DNA of 64,000 nucleotides from contig NZ_FOHJ01000004.1 of NCBI RefSeq assembly GCF_900111405.1, forward strand, positions 124,001 through 188,000, read 5' to 3'. Source of the DNA: Salinibacillus kushneri (lineage in GTDB: Bacteria; Bacillota; Bacilli; Bacillales; Alkalibacillaceae). Of the stretch, positions 45,481 to 54,459 are shown piece after piece; position 1 is the stretch's first letter; every line of letters begins with the position of its first letter. Made by a program: the position numbers and the translations under genes. A model generated the notes under the pieces. It did no database searches and had not been told where the DNA came from. It saw only the letters and a list, made by a program, of their open reading frames with translations.

Positions 45481-45663
45481 TTGATAAAAGGTGGTCTTGT
45501 AATACAGACATTTATATATATTTCTTTTCTTATTGCCTGGAGAAAATATAGGAAACATAACAGACCACGCAGAAATAAGCAGCAAAAAAGCCTAGAAGAG
45601 GCGAAAGCAGAAGAAAAGACAAAATCCCAGATTAAAATGAGTTTCGTTTCATCTTATGATTAG
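45481..45663 (+). CDS. Possible small membrane peptide (up to 60 aa)
   Basis: The frame from TTG 45481 codes a short hydrophobic segment (VIQTFIYISFLIAW) followed by a long charged helix (RKYRKHNRPRRNKQQKSLEE). This single-anchor layout is common among real small bacilli proteins, but no start codon is well placed: the best ribosome site (AAAAGGTGGT) lies inside the frame and is not followed by ATG, GTG or TTG. Treat as tentative. The 142 bases before it (45339-45480) hold nothing I recognise. Confidence 0.4.
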   Translation: MIKGGLVIQTFIYISFLIAWRKYRKHNRPRRNKQQKSLEEAKAEEKTKSQIKMSFVSSYD

Positions 45664-45772
45664 TATTGAATGTTAACATAGAAACGGATATTTATAAGTA
45701 AAGGAATGAGTTAATTATTCTATATAAAGGCAGGATTCTTTGATAATACTTAATAAATAAGAGGTTACAGTT

Positions 45773-46162
45773 ATGCGAGATCGTGGCTCGGTAGTCATAA
45801 TTGAAAATAAAAAGGTTGGACTTATAAAGAGAATAAGGGATGATTCTGTTTATTATGTTTTCCCTGGTGGTGGCATAAAAAAGGAAGAAACTCCAGAAGA
45901 AACCGCGAAGAGAGAAGCATTAGAGGAACTGGGAGTAGAAGTTAAGATCAAAGAATGTATGGCTAAGGTAGAACTCAACGGATCTCAATACTTTTTTCTG
46001 TCTGAGATAACAGGTGGAACTTTTGGAACTGGACAGGGAGAGGAATTTATAGACGATAATAAAGGAAAAGGAAAGTACTTACCTATATGGGTTGATGTTG
46101 AAAAGTTATCATCTATTAATATTAAACCAGCAGAAGTTGCATTAAAGATTCAATTTTTATGA
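45773..46162 (+). CDS. Nudix hydrolase
   Basis: A 129-residue Nudix protein. The Nudix box spans residues 33-55 and fits G-x5-E-x7-R-E-x2-E-E-x-G exactly (GGIKKEETPEETAKREALEE). It hydrolyses a nucleoside diphosphate linked to another group, Mg-dependent; the substrate is not known. AGAGG precedes ATG 45773. Single-gene unit. Confidence 0.88.
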   Translation: MRDRGSVVIIENKKVGLIKRIRDDSVYYVFPGGGIKKEETPEETAKREALEELGVEVKIKECMAKVELNGSQYFFLSEITGGTFGTGQGEEFIDDNKGKGKYLPIWVDVEKLSSINIKPAEVALKIQFL

Positions 46163-46242
46163 AATGAATAAGGTAATTGCAAATAAAGTATTTTTACAAA
46201 TGAGTATGTTAGAAGCTAAAGGAAATCGAAAGGGAGAAAATA

Positions 46243-46617
46243 ATGAATAATGACCTAAAGAATCAACTAAAAGCGTTAGAAGAAACTCACATAAATTTGG
46301 AAGTACGTAAAAGCAGTGAAGAATTAGATCAATTGCTTGCGGATAATTTTTGGGAAATTGGGAGTTCAGGAAGGATTATTGGCAAAAAAGAGTGTCTTGA
46401 AAGTGGCGTTGTTTTAACAGAAATGACACTGCATAACTATGAAATATATCCACTGGCCTCCGATGTAGTATTAGCCACTTATTACATAAGCGATAAAACC
46501 AGGAAGCGCAACACCCTTCGAAGCTCAATATGGAAACGTATGAATGGAAGATGGCGGCTTTATTTCCATCAAGGTACGGTAACTGACATGGAATTAAGTG
46601 AAGTGTTGAATACATAA
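46243..46617 (+). CDS. DUF4440 (NTF2-like fold) protein
   Basis: A 124-residue protein with the NTF2-like pattern of DUF4440: EELDQLLADNFWEIGSSGRI in the first half, YEIYPLASDVVLATYYISDK in the middle, and SSIWKRMNGRWRLYFHQGTV at the end. Such proteins bind small ligands or act as minor hydrolases; no catalytic residue can be assigned. GAAAGGGAG precedes ATG 46243. Confidence 0.82.
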   Translation: MNNDLKNQLKALEETHINLEVRKSSEELDQLLADNFWEIGSSGRIIGKKECLESGVVLTEMTLHNYEIYPLASDVVLATYYISDKTRKRNTLRSSIWKRMNGRWRLYFHQGTVTDMELSEVLNT

Positions 46618-46851
46618 TTTTTGGTGCCATCCGCTCGAGACTACCTCATGGTTGTAGCTATCATCGTTCTTATGCTCATCACAGGCCTTTTTGTTGAGAA
46701 TACAAGTAAAAATAAATAGGTGTGAAAAATCGGTTATAAAGATTCTTGATGCATTATGAACAATGATGGGCTCATCTCATGACTTTTATGTGTATAATGG
46801 TCCATAAGAGGGGACTGACTCCAAAATAATAAACAACTCGGGGGCTGAATG

Positions 46852-47535
46852 ATGAAATTATTACTTGTAGAAGACGATCGCACCATTGCCAATGGTCTTG
46901 AATATTCACTTCAGCAGGAAGGCTATGACACGATTCACAGATCCAATGCTATAAGGGCAAGGCAGGTATTATCCGAGGAGATCGATACGATAGATTTATG
47001 TTTATTTGATTTAGCTTTACCAGATGGAAGTGGGTATGATTTGTGTGAGTTTGTAAAAGGGAGAAGAGATATTCCGGTCATATTTTTAACAGCCTATGAT
47101 GATGAGGTCAATGTGGTGATGGGACTTGATATGGGGGCAGACGATTATATTACTAAGCCCTTTCGTGTACGTGAGTTATTATCAAGGATTAAATCAGTTT
47201 TACGTAGATACCACAAGCAAAATCAGTCCAAGCGGGTTATAGAAATAGGTATGATTCAAATTAATACATTAGAGGGCAAAGTCTATAAAAATGCTAAAGA
47301 AATTTCATTAACTGCTTTAGAGTATCGTTTACTATTAATTCTTGCAAACCATGTTGGACAAGTTCTTTCAAGGGATCAGCTACTAGAAAAAATTTGGGAT
47401 ATAGCTGGTGATTTTGTGAATGATAATACGTTAACCGTCTATATTAAACGATTAAGGGAAAAGTTAGAGGATAACCCTCAATCTCCGAAGATTATTCAAA
47501 CTGTTCGTGGCCTAGGATATAAGGTTGGTGATTAG
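46852..47535 (+). CDS. OmpR-family response regulator
   Basis: A 227-residue regulator. The receiver domain (1-118) has acidic pair EDD at 8-10, phospho-acceptor Asp in LCLFDLALPDGSG and Lys in YITKPFRVREL. The C-terminal winged helix (about 128-227) has ALEYRLLLILANH and VYIKRLREKLEDNPQSPKII. The gene overlaps the kinase by several bases. It probably activates the ABC exporter at 48981 through the GTCACCTTC repeats. ATG 46852 is preceded by GGGGG at 7 bases. Confidence 0.9.
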   Translation: MKLLLVEDDRTIANGLEYSLQQEGYDTIHRSNAIRARQVLSEEIDTIDLCLFDLALPDGSGYDLCEFVKGRRDIPVIFLTAYDDEVNVVMGLDMGADDYITKPFRVRELLSRIKSVLRRYHKQNQSKRVIEIGMIQINTLEGKVYKNAKEISLTALEYRLLLILANHVGQVLSRDQLLEKIWDIAGDFVNDNTLTVYIKRLREKLEDNPQSPKIIQTVRGLGYKVGD

Positions 47536-48541
47536 GTTGTTAAGGAATAAAGAAATACAAATTTTCCTGGTTACGGTAGGTTTGATTAGTCTTCTGTCCA
47601 TCGGAATAGCGGCATTCTTTTCGACTTTGACTAGTGTCATCCTCATTCTAATTACTTCTATTTTATTCATTAGTACTGCAATCATTTTTACATATTGGAG
47701 ATACCGTGAAATTGAAAAACTTTCACAATACTTAAGGAATATAGGTAATGGTGACTATTCCCTCGATGTTCGTGACAATAGTGAAGGGGAACTTAGTATT
47801 TTAAAAAATGATATTTATAAAATGACCTTAATGTTATCTGAACAGCAGTCCCTACTTAAGAAGGATAAAATATTGCTTACTGATGCTATTTCAGATATTT
47901 CCCATCAGCTTAAAACACCCATTACCTCGATGATGGTCATGTCTGATTTATTAAGCGATGTTGACTTAAGTAAATCAAAGCGAAAGGAATTTACAAACAA
48001 TATTCGCTTCCAACTAGAGAGGATAGAATGGCTAGTTTCCTCTTTATTAAAACTTTCTAAAATTGACGCAGGGACGATTTCATTTAAAAAGGAAAAAGTT
48101 GTTGTGAAAAATCTAATTCAAAAAGCAGTGGATCCTTTCTTAATTCCAATTGATATTAAGCAACAAACATTACAAATTTCTGGGGATGAACGTATTTCTT
48201 TTATCGGTGATTTTAATTGGTCAACTGAAGCGATTATAAATATTTTAAAGAATTGTGTGGAGCATACCGAGGAAAATGGAGAACTCCATATTTCTTTTTC
48301 AGAAAATGCTTTATACACAGAAATTGTTGTACAAGATAATGGCAAAGGTATACCTAAGGAAGATCTTCCGTATATTTTTCAACGTTTTTATAAAGGTAAA
48401 AATGCAGGCGATGATAGTATTGGTATCGGTCTTGCTATGGCCAATAGTATAGTTACTGCACAACAGGGAGATATTGAAGTAGAAAGTACTATTGGGCAAG
48501 GTACCACGTTTCGGATCAAATTTTTTAAACAGATTATATAG
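47528..48541 (+). CDS. Sensor histidine kinase, intramembrane-sensing (BceS-like)
   Basis: A 337-residue kinase. Two membrane helices (about 10-30 and 36-55) are separated by only a few residues, so there is no extracellular sensor domain, as in BceS-type kinases that read an ABC transporter. A HAMP-like region follows, then H-box SDISHQLKTPITSM, N-box INILKNCVEHT and G-boxes DNGKGIPKEDLP and GIGLAMANSIV. The exact start is uncertain among TTG 47525, GTG 47528 and TTG 47537. Forms a two-component system with the preceding regulator. Confidence 0.87.
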   Translation: MIRLLRNKEIQIFLVTVGLISLLSIGIAAFFSTLTSVILILITSILFISTAIIFTYWRYREIEKLSQYLRNIGNGDYSLDVRDNSEGELSILKNDIYKMTLMLSEQQSLLKKDKILLTDAISDISHQLKTPITSMMVMSDLLSDVDLSKSKRKEFTNNIRFQLERIEWLVSSLLKLSKIDAGTISFKKEKVVVKNLIQKAVDPFLIPIDIKQQTLQISGDERISFIGDFNWSTEAIINILKNCVEHTEENGELHISFSENALYTEIVVQDNGKGIPKEDLPYIFQRFYKGKNAGDDSIGIGLAMANSIVTAQQGDIEVESTIGQGTTFRIKFFKQII

Positions 48542-48545
48542 TCAT

Positions 48546-48835
48546 GAAATGCATGAACAAAGGCGGAAGCACCCGTTTGTCCAGCTACGGCTCCTAGGTC
48601 AAGACGGATATAAGCCAAAGCCATTCGGTGGCCAAAATTATTTCACTCCATGTCTTCGTCTTATCCCGCATGACCTAAACAGTCACCTTCGCTTTTCTAT
48701 TAGCGACGTACGGACTGGACTGAGCCGGAGGAAATAAAGGAAACACGACGAACCTGTGAGTCGATGTTGACTTATCGGACGGAGGTGAAGGAAGTATCGC
48801 TAGTCGCTGGGCGCTGGAGCCGGACGTGGCCTCTC
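48546..48835. repeat. GC-rich intergenic repeat-like element
   Basis: About 290 bases with GC content clearly above the surroundings, no reading frame consistent with a protein, and partly complementary ends (GCTACGGCTCC near 48584-48596 against GGAGCCGGACGTGG near 48818-48831). The text (GGCGGAAGCAC, ATGTTGACTTATCG, GCTGGGCGCTGGAGCCGGACG) resembles dispersed intergenic elements I recall from Oceanobacillus/Virgibacillus relatives. Only one copy is in this window. It separates the two-component genes from their exporter. Confidence 0.6.
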
Positions 48836-48889
48836 CTTATTTTTTATCCACAAATCCGTGATTTTATAATTTCCTAGACATGTAGAAAG

Positions 48890-48932
48890 GAAGGTGACAA
48901 AATTGTCACCTTCTTAGTCACCTTCATGTCAC
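48890..48932 (+). promoter_or_regulatory. Candidate response-regulator operator in front of the ABC exporter
   Basis: GAAGGTGACAAAATTGTCACCTTC (48890-48913) is a 24-bp perfect palindrome. Its right half GTCACCTTC (48905-48913) is repeated at 48917-48925, 12 bp on, and GTCAC again at 48928-48932, 11 bp on. Direct repeats at 11-12 bp are typical of OmpR-type regulators. It lies about 50 bp before the ATPase start. Confidence 0.65.
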
Positions 48933-48980
48933 TTTGGACAGGTATATTGATTGTAACAACAAATTTAGGAGGTTTTTAAC

Positions 48981-49664
48981 GTGGAAATCTTGAAAATAGA
49001 AAATCTGTCTAAAGTGTACGGTAGAGGAGAAACAGCAGTAAAAGCATTGGATGATGTATCTTTTTCTGTTAATAAAGGTGAATTTGTGGTAATTATTGGA
49101 CCATCTGGTTCCGGGAAATCAACGTTACTTCATTTACTTGGTGGAGTAGACCGACCAACAGAAGGTAATGTGATTGTTGATAATACAAATATTTACCAGT
49201 TAAACGAAACACAATTGGCGATTTTTAGACGAAGGCAAATAGGGTTGATTTATCAATTTTATAACCTGATCCCTATTTTAACTGTACAAGAAAACATCAC
49301 TTTACCCATATTGTTAGACGGGCACAAAGTCGATGATCAGCATTTAAAAGAAATTGTTCAGACATTAAATATTGAAAATCGACTAACACACTTACCAAAC
49401 CAACTTTCAGGTGGTCAACAGCAACGGGTTTCTATTGGACGGGCGCTGATTAGTAATCCCGCGATGATGCTAGCAGATGAACCAACGGGTAACTTAGATA
49501 GTAAAAACAGTAACGAAATCATCAATCTGTTAAAAATGTTTAACAAAAAATATAATCAAACATTAATTGTCATTACACATGACGAACGAATTGCATTGCA
49601 AGCAGATCGTGTGATTTCGATTGAAGATGGAAGGATTGCCAATGATGAGGTGATTCGTCCATGA
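48981..49664 (+). CDS. ABC exporter ATP-binding protein (MacB/LolD/BceA type)
   Basis: A 227-residue ATPase: Walker A GPSGSGKST, Q-loop IYQFYNLIPILT, signature LSGGQQQRVSIGRALI and Walker B MMLADEPTGNLD, all of the type VII (mechanotransmission) exporter class. TTAGGAGG precedes GTG 48981. The stop overlaps the permease ATG by 4 bp. It powers the FtsX-type permease next to it, in antimicrobial peptide resistance or signalling. Confidence 0.92.
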   Translation: MEILKIENLSKVYGRGETAVKALDDVSFSVNKGEFVVIIGPSGSGKSTLLHLLGGVDRPTEGNVIVDNTNIYQLNETQLAIFRRRQIGLIYQFYNLIPILTVQENITLPILLDGHKVDDQHLKEIVQTLNIENRLTHLPNQLSGGQQQRVSIGRALISNPAMMLADEPTGNLDSKNSNEIINLLKMFNKKYNQTLIVITHDERIALQADRVISIEDGRIANDEVIRP

Positions 49665-52243
49665 ATATCATCAACAAGCTAACGATCAGGCATTTAAAGG
49701 AAAACAAGAAACGAACACTTGTTACTGTCTTTGGCGTCATTATCTCTGTTGCGATGATTATGGCAGTTGCAACTTTGGCCGTATCATTTCTTGATTTAAT
49801 GAAGAGACAAGTCATGGCTCAAAACGGAGAATGGCATGTTTTATATGAAAATGTTAATGAAGATCAGTTAGACGCTATTGAAAATGATGATGATACCAAA
49901 GAAGTTATTATCTCTAGAGACCGTGGCTATGCATTGTTTGAATCACAAAATGAATATAAGCCATATTTGTTTGTCAAGGAATATAATAAGAAGGGTTTTG
50001 ATCATTTTCCGATTGAACTTAGTGACGGAAGACTGCCACAAGCAGAAAATGAAGTTGTTATTTCAGAACACATCGAAACAAACGGCGGTGTCGACTATGA
50101 AATTGGTGAACAATTAACACTTGACGTTGGACAACGTTTTTTAGCAAAAGGTAGCCAGGAACAGACATTTGGACAATCAGATGCTCTACAAACGGAAGAA
50201 GATGAAGTTACTGAAACAATACAAAATCAAGAAACGGAAACCTATACCATTGTGGGTGAGATCGAACGGCCGACATGGGAACCAACGTGGGCTCCGGGAT
50301 ATACAGTTATTAGTTATTTGGATGAAGGGACTATTAGCGCGAACGCGACTGTGAATGCGTCAGTCATTTTAAATAACGTTAATCATTCAATATTTGATGA
50401 TGCGAAAGAATTTGCAGCTGAACACAATATAGACTCGGTTTCCTTCCATAATGAATTACTAAGATATTATGGGGTGACAGACGATAGTGGCTTAAGAACA
50501 ATGTTGTTTTCACTATCTGGGATTATTATTGCACTCATTGTAATCGGCTCAGTGGCTTTAATTTATAACGCATTTGGGATTAGTGTTTCAGAGCGTGCCC
50601 GTCATTTAGGTATGTTAAGCAGTGTAGGTGCAACGAAGAAGCAAAAACGAAATTCCGTTCTGTTTGAGGGGCTTGTTGTTGGTACGATTAGTATCCCTAT
50701 TGGAATTGTAGCTGGCCTTGTTGGTATTGGGGTTACGTTTACGTTCATTAATTCACTTATTGAAGGTGCGCTAGGAATTGAGCAAGGACTGCATCTAACG
50801 GTCACACCAATATCGGTATTAATAGCATGTAGTGTTTCGTTGATTACGATTCTGATATCCAGTTATTTACCGGCTCGTAAAGCATCACGCATTTCTGCGA
50901 TTGATGCAATCCGTCAAACACAGGATGTGAAACTTTCCGGTAAAAAAGTAAAAACGTCTAAGCTAGTACGAAAGCTATTTGGCATAGAAGCAGAAATTGG
51001 GTTAAAAAATTTAAAACGCAATAAGAAGAGATATCAGGTTACTGTATTTTCCCTTGTAATTAGTATTGTGCTGTTTTTATCTGTAACCTATTTTACGGAT
51101 AACTTGAAAAAATTGATTGAGATTACACAAAGTGGGATTAACTATGATATTTCAGTATCTACCAGCCAGGGAAGTGAAGAGAATAATAAGCTGATGAAGT
51201 CTTTTGCGAAACTGCCTAATGTAAAAGACTCTGCGATAATAAAACAGGTATATCTTTCTACATGGATAGACGAGAAAAGAATTGCTGATTCTTTGCAGGA
51301 TACAGCAAAAGAAAATCCAGATATGCTTAAGAATGACAAATTTAATTACAAGGTAAAAGTGGTAGGATTAGATCAAAACAGCTTGGAGGATTATGCAGAA
51401 AAAATTGGGGTGAATGCAGAGGAATTACAAGATTCAGAAAATCCATCTGCCATTGTAATTAACAAAATTAATTATCGAGACCCAACTAAAAATAAGTTTG
51501 TAGAAACGAAGTCTATCGATGCTGAAGTTGGGCAAAAACTTGAATTAATATATGCAGGTGACCAATCAGGAAAAAGAACAGTGGAAATTGGAGCATTGAC
51601 TGGCGAACTTCCAATGGGTGTTGATACTGGCGGGTTAGGAAATTTAACGATTATTGTATCTGGTAACGAAATGGAAAAAGTTATTCCAGATAATTTCACT
51701 GGACAGCCTAGAACTAACCTTTATCTAACATCGTCAGATCCGATGGCAACACAGAAGCAAATGGAAGAACTGAATACGACCAATATGCATATTTACAACG
51801 TATACCAGAGTAGACAGCAGGAAGAACAAATGACGTTATTGATATCTGTATTTACCTATGGATTTATTGCACTAATTACGGCCATATCTGTTGCCAATAT
51901 TTTCAATACAATTTCCACAAGTGTTGCTCTTCGCACACGTGAATTTGCGATGCTTAAGTCAATTGGTATGACACCAAAAGGTTTTAATAAAATGATTAAT
52001 TATGAGAGTATTTTTTACGGAGTTAAAGCATTACTATATGGCATTCCTATTAGCATAGCTGTTATGTATTTGATCTACCGGTCATTGATGAATACCTTTT
52101 CCTATGGATTCACGCTGCCGTGGCTTGACATACTATTTGTCATAATAGCAATTTTCATCATCGTAGGTGTCACCATGTTATATTCAAGTGCAAAAGTGAA
52201 AAAGCAAAATATTATCGATGCATTAAAACAGGAAAATATATAA
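49661..52243 (+). CDS. ABC exporter permease with two FtsX domains (860 aa)
   Basis: An 860-residue membrane protein. Order: TM1 (about 20-45), extracellular domain 1 (about 50-280), three-helix FtsX core (about 285-420, with ISVSERARHLGMLSSVGATKKQ), a second TM (about 465-485), extracellular domain 2 (about 490-715), and a second FtsX core (about 720-850, with LRTREFAMLKSIGMTPKGF). It works with the ATPase upstream, probably to detect and remove cell-wall antibiotics or peptides; substrate unknown. It ends at a strong terminator. Confidence 0.9.
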   Translation: MNIINKLTIRHLKENKKRTLVTVFGVIISVAMIMAVATLAVSFLDLMKRQVMAQNGEWHVLYENVNEDQLDAIENDDDTKEVIISRDRGYALFESQNEYKPYLFVKEYNKKGFDHFPIELSDGRLPQAENEVVISEHIETNGGVDYEIGEQLTLDVGQRFLAKGSQEQTFGQSDALQTEEDEVTETIQNQETETYTIVGEIERPTWEPTWAPGYTVISYLDEGTISANATVNASVILNNVNHSIFDDAKEFAAEHNIDSVSFHNELLRYYGVTDDSGLRTMLFSLSGIIIALIVIGSVALIYNAFGISVSERARHLGMLSSVGATKKQKRNSVLFEGLVVGTISIPIGIVAGLVGIGVTFTFINSLIEGALGIEQGLHLTVTPISVLIACSVSLITILISSYLPARKASRISAIDAIRQTQDVKLSGKKVKTSKLVRKLFGIEAEIGLKNLKRNKKRYQVTVFSLVISIVLFLSVTYFTDNLKKLIEITQSGINYDISVSTSQGSEENNKLMKSFAKLPNVKDSAIIKQVYLSTWIDEKRIADSLQDTAKENPDMLKNDKFNYKVKVVGLDQNSLEDYAEKIGVNAEELQDSENPSAIVINKINYRDPTKNKFVETKSIDAEVGQKLELIYAGDQSGKRTVEIGALTGELPMGVDTGGLGNLTIIVSGNEMEKVIPDNFTGQPRTNLYLTSSDPMATQKQMEELNTTNMHIYNVYQSRQQEEQMTLLISVFTYGFIALITAISVANIFNTISTSVALRTREFAMLKSIGMTPKGFNKMINYESIFYGVKALLYGIPISIAVMYLIYRSLMNTFSYGFTLPWLDILFVIIAIFIIVGVTMLYSSAKVKKQNIIDALKQENI

Positions 52244-52281
52244 AGAAAAACAGGCCCTATGGCAGGGTCTGTTTTTCTTTC
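52243..52281 (+). terminator. Intrinsic terminator of the ABC exporter operon
   Basis: AAAGAAAAACAGGCCCT (52243-52259) and AGGGTCTGTTTTTCTTT (52264-52280), a 17-bp stem with one G-U pair and a T-rich end. Confidence 0.88.
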
Positions 52282-52736
52282 TTTACGAAAGTATTGACAA
52301 GTATTTCCCCAGAGCCTGCATTTTATCGAATAATGAAGAAATTGAGCAGGATATTTATAAATGAAAAACAGAGCACACCCAAATGGGTATATGTAAACAA
52401 CAGCATCCTTCTATCTAAAATCGTTCCCCCTATCACTGTTGGTAAACATATTATGTAATGAAACAAAATCCTTATTATGTTTCATCATGAAAACAGAATG
52501 AAAGCTTTATATAGCAATACTTCATGGCCATTATCATAAAATAGGATAATATGGTATAATACATATTGAACAAATACGTTCATCAAATTTATGGTAAATA
52601 ATTGATTGTTAATAGCTCAAAATTACCAAAAATAAATAGTTTTATAGAAGGCGATTCTAAGAAAATGAGACGGATAACTGCACGGGAAGGATTCATTCAT
52701 TTTCGCTGAGAGCTTACATATAATGGGAGTGTTAGA
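52282..52736. other. Intergenic region before the recombinase
   Basis: About 455 bases with no credible coding frame. A TATAAT-like GGTATAATAC near 52552-52561 and an inverted GAAAATGA...TCATTTTC pair (about 52661-52702) upstream of the recombinase are the only structures noted. No attachment-site repeats were recognised. Confidence 0.4.
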
Positions 52737-53462
52737 ATGAACAAAAAACCATATGCCGAACATGTCTATCTGTCTGATGGAGAATACATGTATTTAGTAA
52801 AAAAGTATGGTGAATATGAATTACAGAAAAAAATTAGGGAATTGAATCAATCGAAATTACGGAATCCGAAACGAATAGGAGACATTAAATCCGATTTTCA
52901 CGCAATCATTAGCAAAGGGATGCAAACCGTCGAACCTATTCGGGATCGATTTTTAATTGAAGAGATGAAACGGGAATTGAAAAACAACTCAGAACGAAAC
53001 TATTTTTTATTTGTTATGGGTATTAATACAGGTTTGCGCATTAGTGATTTGCTTCCACTTCAAGTAAAGGATGTAAGGAATCAAACCCATATTACATTAA
53101 AAGAAACCAAAACCAGGAAGAATAAACGATTTTTATTAAATGCGGAATTACGGGGGATCATTGCAAGCTATATTCAAAAGAAGAATGATGAAAATTATTT
53201 ATTTCCCTCTCACAAAACCGATTTACCTTTACAGCGAATCCAGGCCTATAAAGTATTAAATCAGGCAGCCAAAAAAGTCGGAATCCAAAACTTTGGCACA
53301 CATAGCCTACGGAAGACATTTGGTTTTTGGCATTACACGATGAATCGAAATGTTGCTTTATTACAGGATATTTTCAATCATTCTTCACCTGAAATTACCC
53401 TTCGATATATCGGGATTAATCAGGACATCGTTGATCAAAGCCTGGAACATTTTAGTTTGTAA
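52737..53462 (+). CDS. Tyrosine recombinase (phage-integrase family), orphan
   Basis: A 241-residue recombinase with all catalytic residues: Arg101 (NTGLRISDLL), Lys in ETKTRKNKR, His189 and Arg192 (THSLRKTFG), His215 (IFNHSSPEITLRYIG) and Tyr224. The N-terminal 75 residues do not resemble the SAM-like core-binding domain and are Lys/Glu-rich. No excisionase, replication or phage genes are nearby, so this is not a recognisable mobile element. GGGAGTGTTAGAATG is the start context. Its DNA target is unknown. Confidence 0.88.
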   Translation: MNKKPYAEHVYLSDGEYMYLVKKYGEYELQKKIRELNQSKLRNPKRIGDIKSDFHAIISKGMQTVEPIRDRFLIEEMKRELKNNSERNYFLFVMGINTGLRISDLLPLQVKDVRNQTHITLKETKTRKNKRFLLNAELRGIIASYIQKKNDENYLFPSHKTDLPLQRIQAYKVLNQAAKKVGIQNFGTHSLRKTFGFWHYTMNRNVALLQDIFNHSSPEITLRYIGINQDIVDQSLEHFSL

Positions 53463-53534
53463 ATGTTTGAATTGTATTGACAACTTTAAAAAGCATCGTT
53501 AAGATGAAATTAAATTGAATATGATTTTTACGAA

Positions 53535-53626
53535 CCACTAGGGGTGCCTTATAAAGGCTGAGATTAAAGTGAGAACTTTAAGACTCTTAGAACCTGATCT
53601 AGTTCATACTAGCGTAGGGAAGTGGA
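53535..53626 (+). promoter_or_regulatory. TPP riboswitch (THI element)
   Basis: The conserved blocks are in order: ACTAGGGGTGCC, then GGCTGAGA, then GAACCTGATCTAGTTCATAC, TAGCGTAGGGAAGTGG. This is a complete thiamine pyrophosphate riboswitch just upstream of the tenA-thi operon; TPP binding should favour the terminator at 53655. Confidence 0.95.
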
Positions 53627-53654
53627 AAGGCTTGCATTTATCATACGTGTACGC

Positions 53655-53696
53655 AACCACTTTCTTTACGTTTAGGTAAGGGAAGTGGTTTTTTTG
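53655..53696 (+). terminator. Riboswitch-controlled terminator
   Basis: AACCACTT (53655-53662) and AAGTGGTT (53683-53690) bracket a second stem TTTAC...GTAAG and are followed by T7. GGGAAGTGG of the riboswitch P1 arm (about 53617-53625) can compete with the 3' arm, a plausible expression platform. Confidence 0.85.
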
Positions 53697-53728
53697 TTAA
53701 AAAATTTATTTCAGAGAGGAGTAATTTT

Positions 53729-54421
53729 GTGAAGTTTTCAGAACAAGTAAGAAAAGAAGCAAACCGTTATTGGGAGGCAAGCTTTGAGCATCCTTTTGTA
53801 ACAGGAATCGGGGATGGCACTTTACCATTGGAAAAATTCCGTTATTATGTCATGCAAGATTCTTATTACTTGTCCCATTTTGCCAGAGTTCAATCACTCG
53901 GAGCAGCAAAGGCACCTGATTTATACACAACAAATCGCCTTGCTCACCATGCGAGTGGAACCTATGAAGCAGAACTTGAGCTTCATCGTACCTTTTCTGA
54001 TTTATTGAATATCACAGAGGAGGAGCAGCAACAATTTGAACCCTCACCAACAGCATATGCCTATACATCCCATATCTACCGTGCTGCGTATAATGGACAC
54101 CTGGGCGACACCATCGCAGCCTTACTCCCGTGCTACTGGCTTTACTACGATGTAGGTGAAAAGTTAAAGAACTGTAAGCCGAATGAACCGGTGTATCAAA
54201 AGTGGATTGAAGCCTATGGTGGTGACTGGTTTAAAAGCCTAGTAGAAGAACAGATTGTACGTCTGGATAATATCGCTGAACAATGCACAAAAGAGGACCA
54301 GGAACGAATGAAAAACGATTTTGTCATAAGCAGTGCCTATGAATACTTATTTTGGGAAATGGCTTACAAAGAGGAACAGTGGCCTTTACAAGCAAGTGTA
54401 TCTTCTAATGAACAACGATAA
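53729..54421 (+). CDS. tenA: Aminopyrimidine aminohydrolase / thiaminase II
   Basis: A 230-residue all-helical protein with the TenA pattern: FEHPFVTGIGDGTLPLEKFR, MQDSYYLSHFARV, and the catalytic Cys of AALLPCYWLYYDVGE. It hydrolyses amino-HMP from degraded thiamine to HMP, for salvage of the pyrimidine. GAGAGGAG precedes GTG 53729. It is the first gene after the TPP riboswitch. Confidence 0.92.
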   Translation: MKFSEQVRKEANRYWEASFEHPFVTGIGDGTLPLEKFRYYVMQDSYYLSHFARVQSLGAAKAPDLYTTNRLAHHASGTYEAELELHRTFSDLLNITEEEQQQFEPSPTAYAYTSHIYRAAYNGHLGDTIAALLPCYWLYYDVGEKLKNCKPNEPVYQKWIEAYGGDWFKSLVEEQIVRLDNIAEQCTKEDQERMKNDFVISSAYEYLFWEMAYKEEQWPLQASVSSNEQR

Positions 54422-54459
54422 ACATATAAATGTAGTAACTGATGGATAAGGAGAAGGAA

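Noticed and set aside
45397-45585. Minus-strand 62-codon frame opposite the small membrane peptide
   Set aside because: No ribosome site and no recognisable motif; the composition looks like the shadow of the plus-strand frame.
46621-46719. Short hydrophobic frame (VAIIVLMLITGLFVE) after the DUF4440 gene
   Set aside because: No ribosome site before its ATG at 46648; may be a remnant of a membrane protein but cannot be supported.
48492-48737. 81-codon frame overlapping the end of the histidine kinase gene
   Set aside because: It runs mostly through the GC-rich repeat and shows no protein-like composition.
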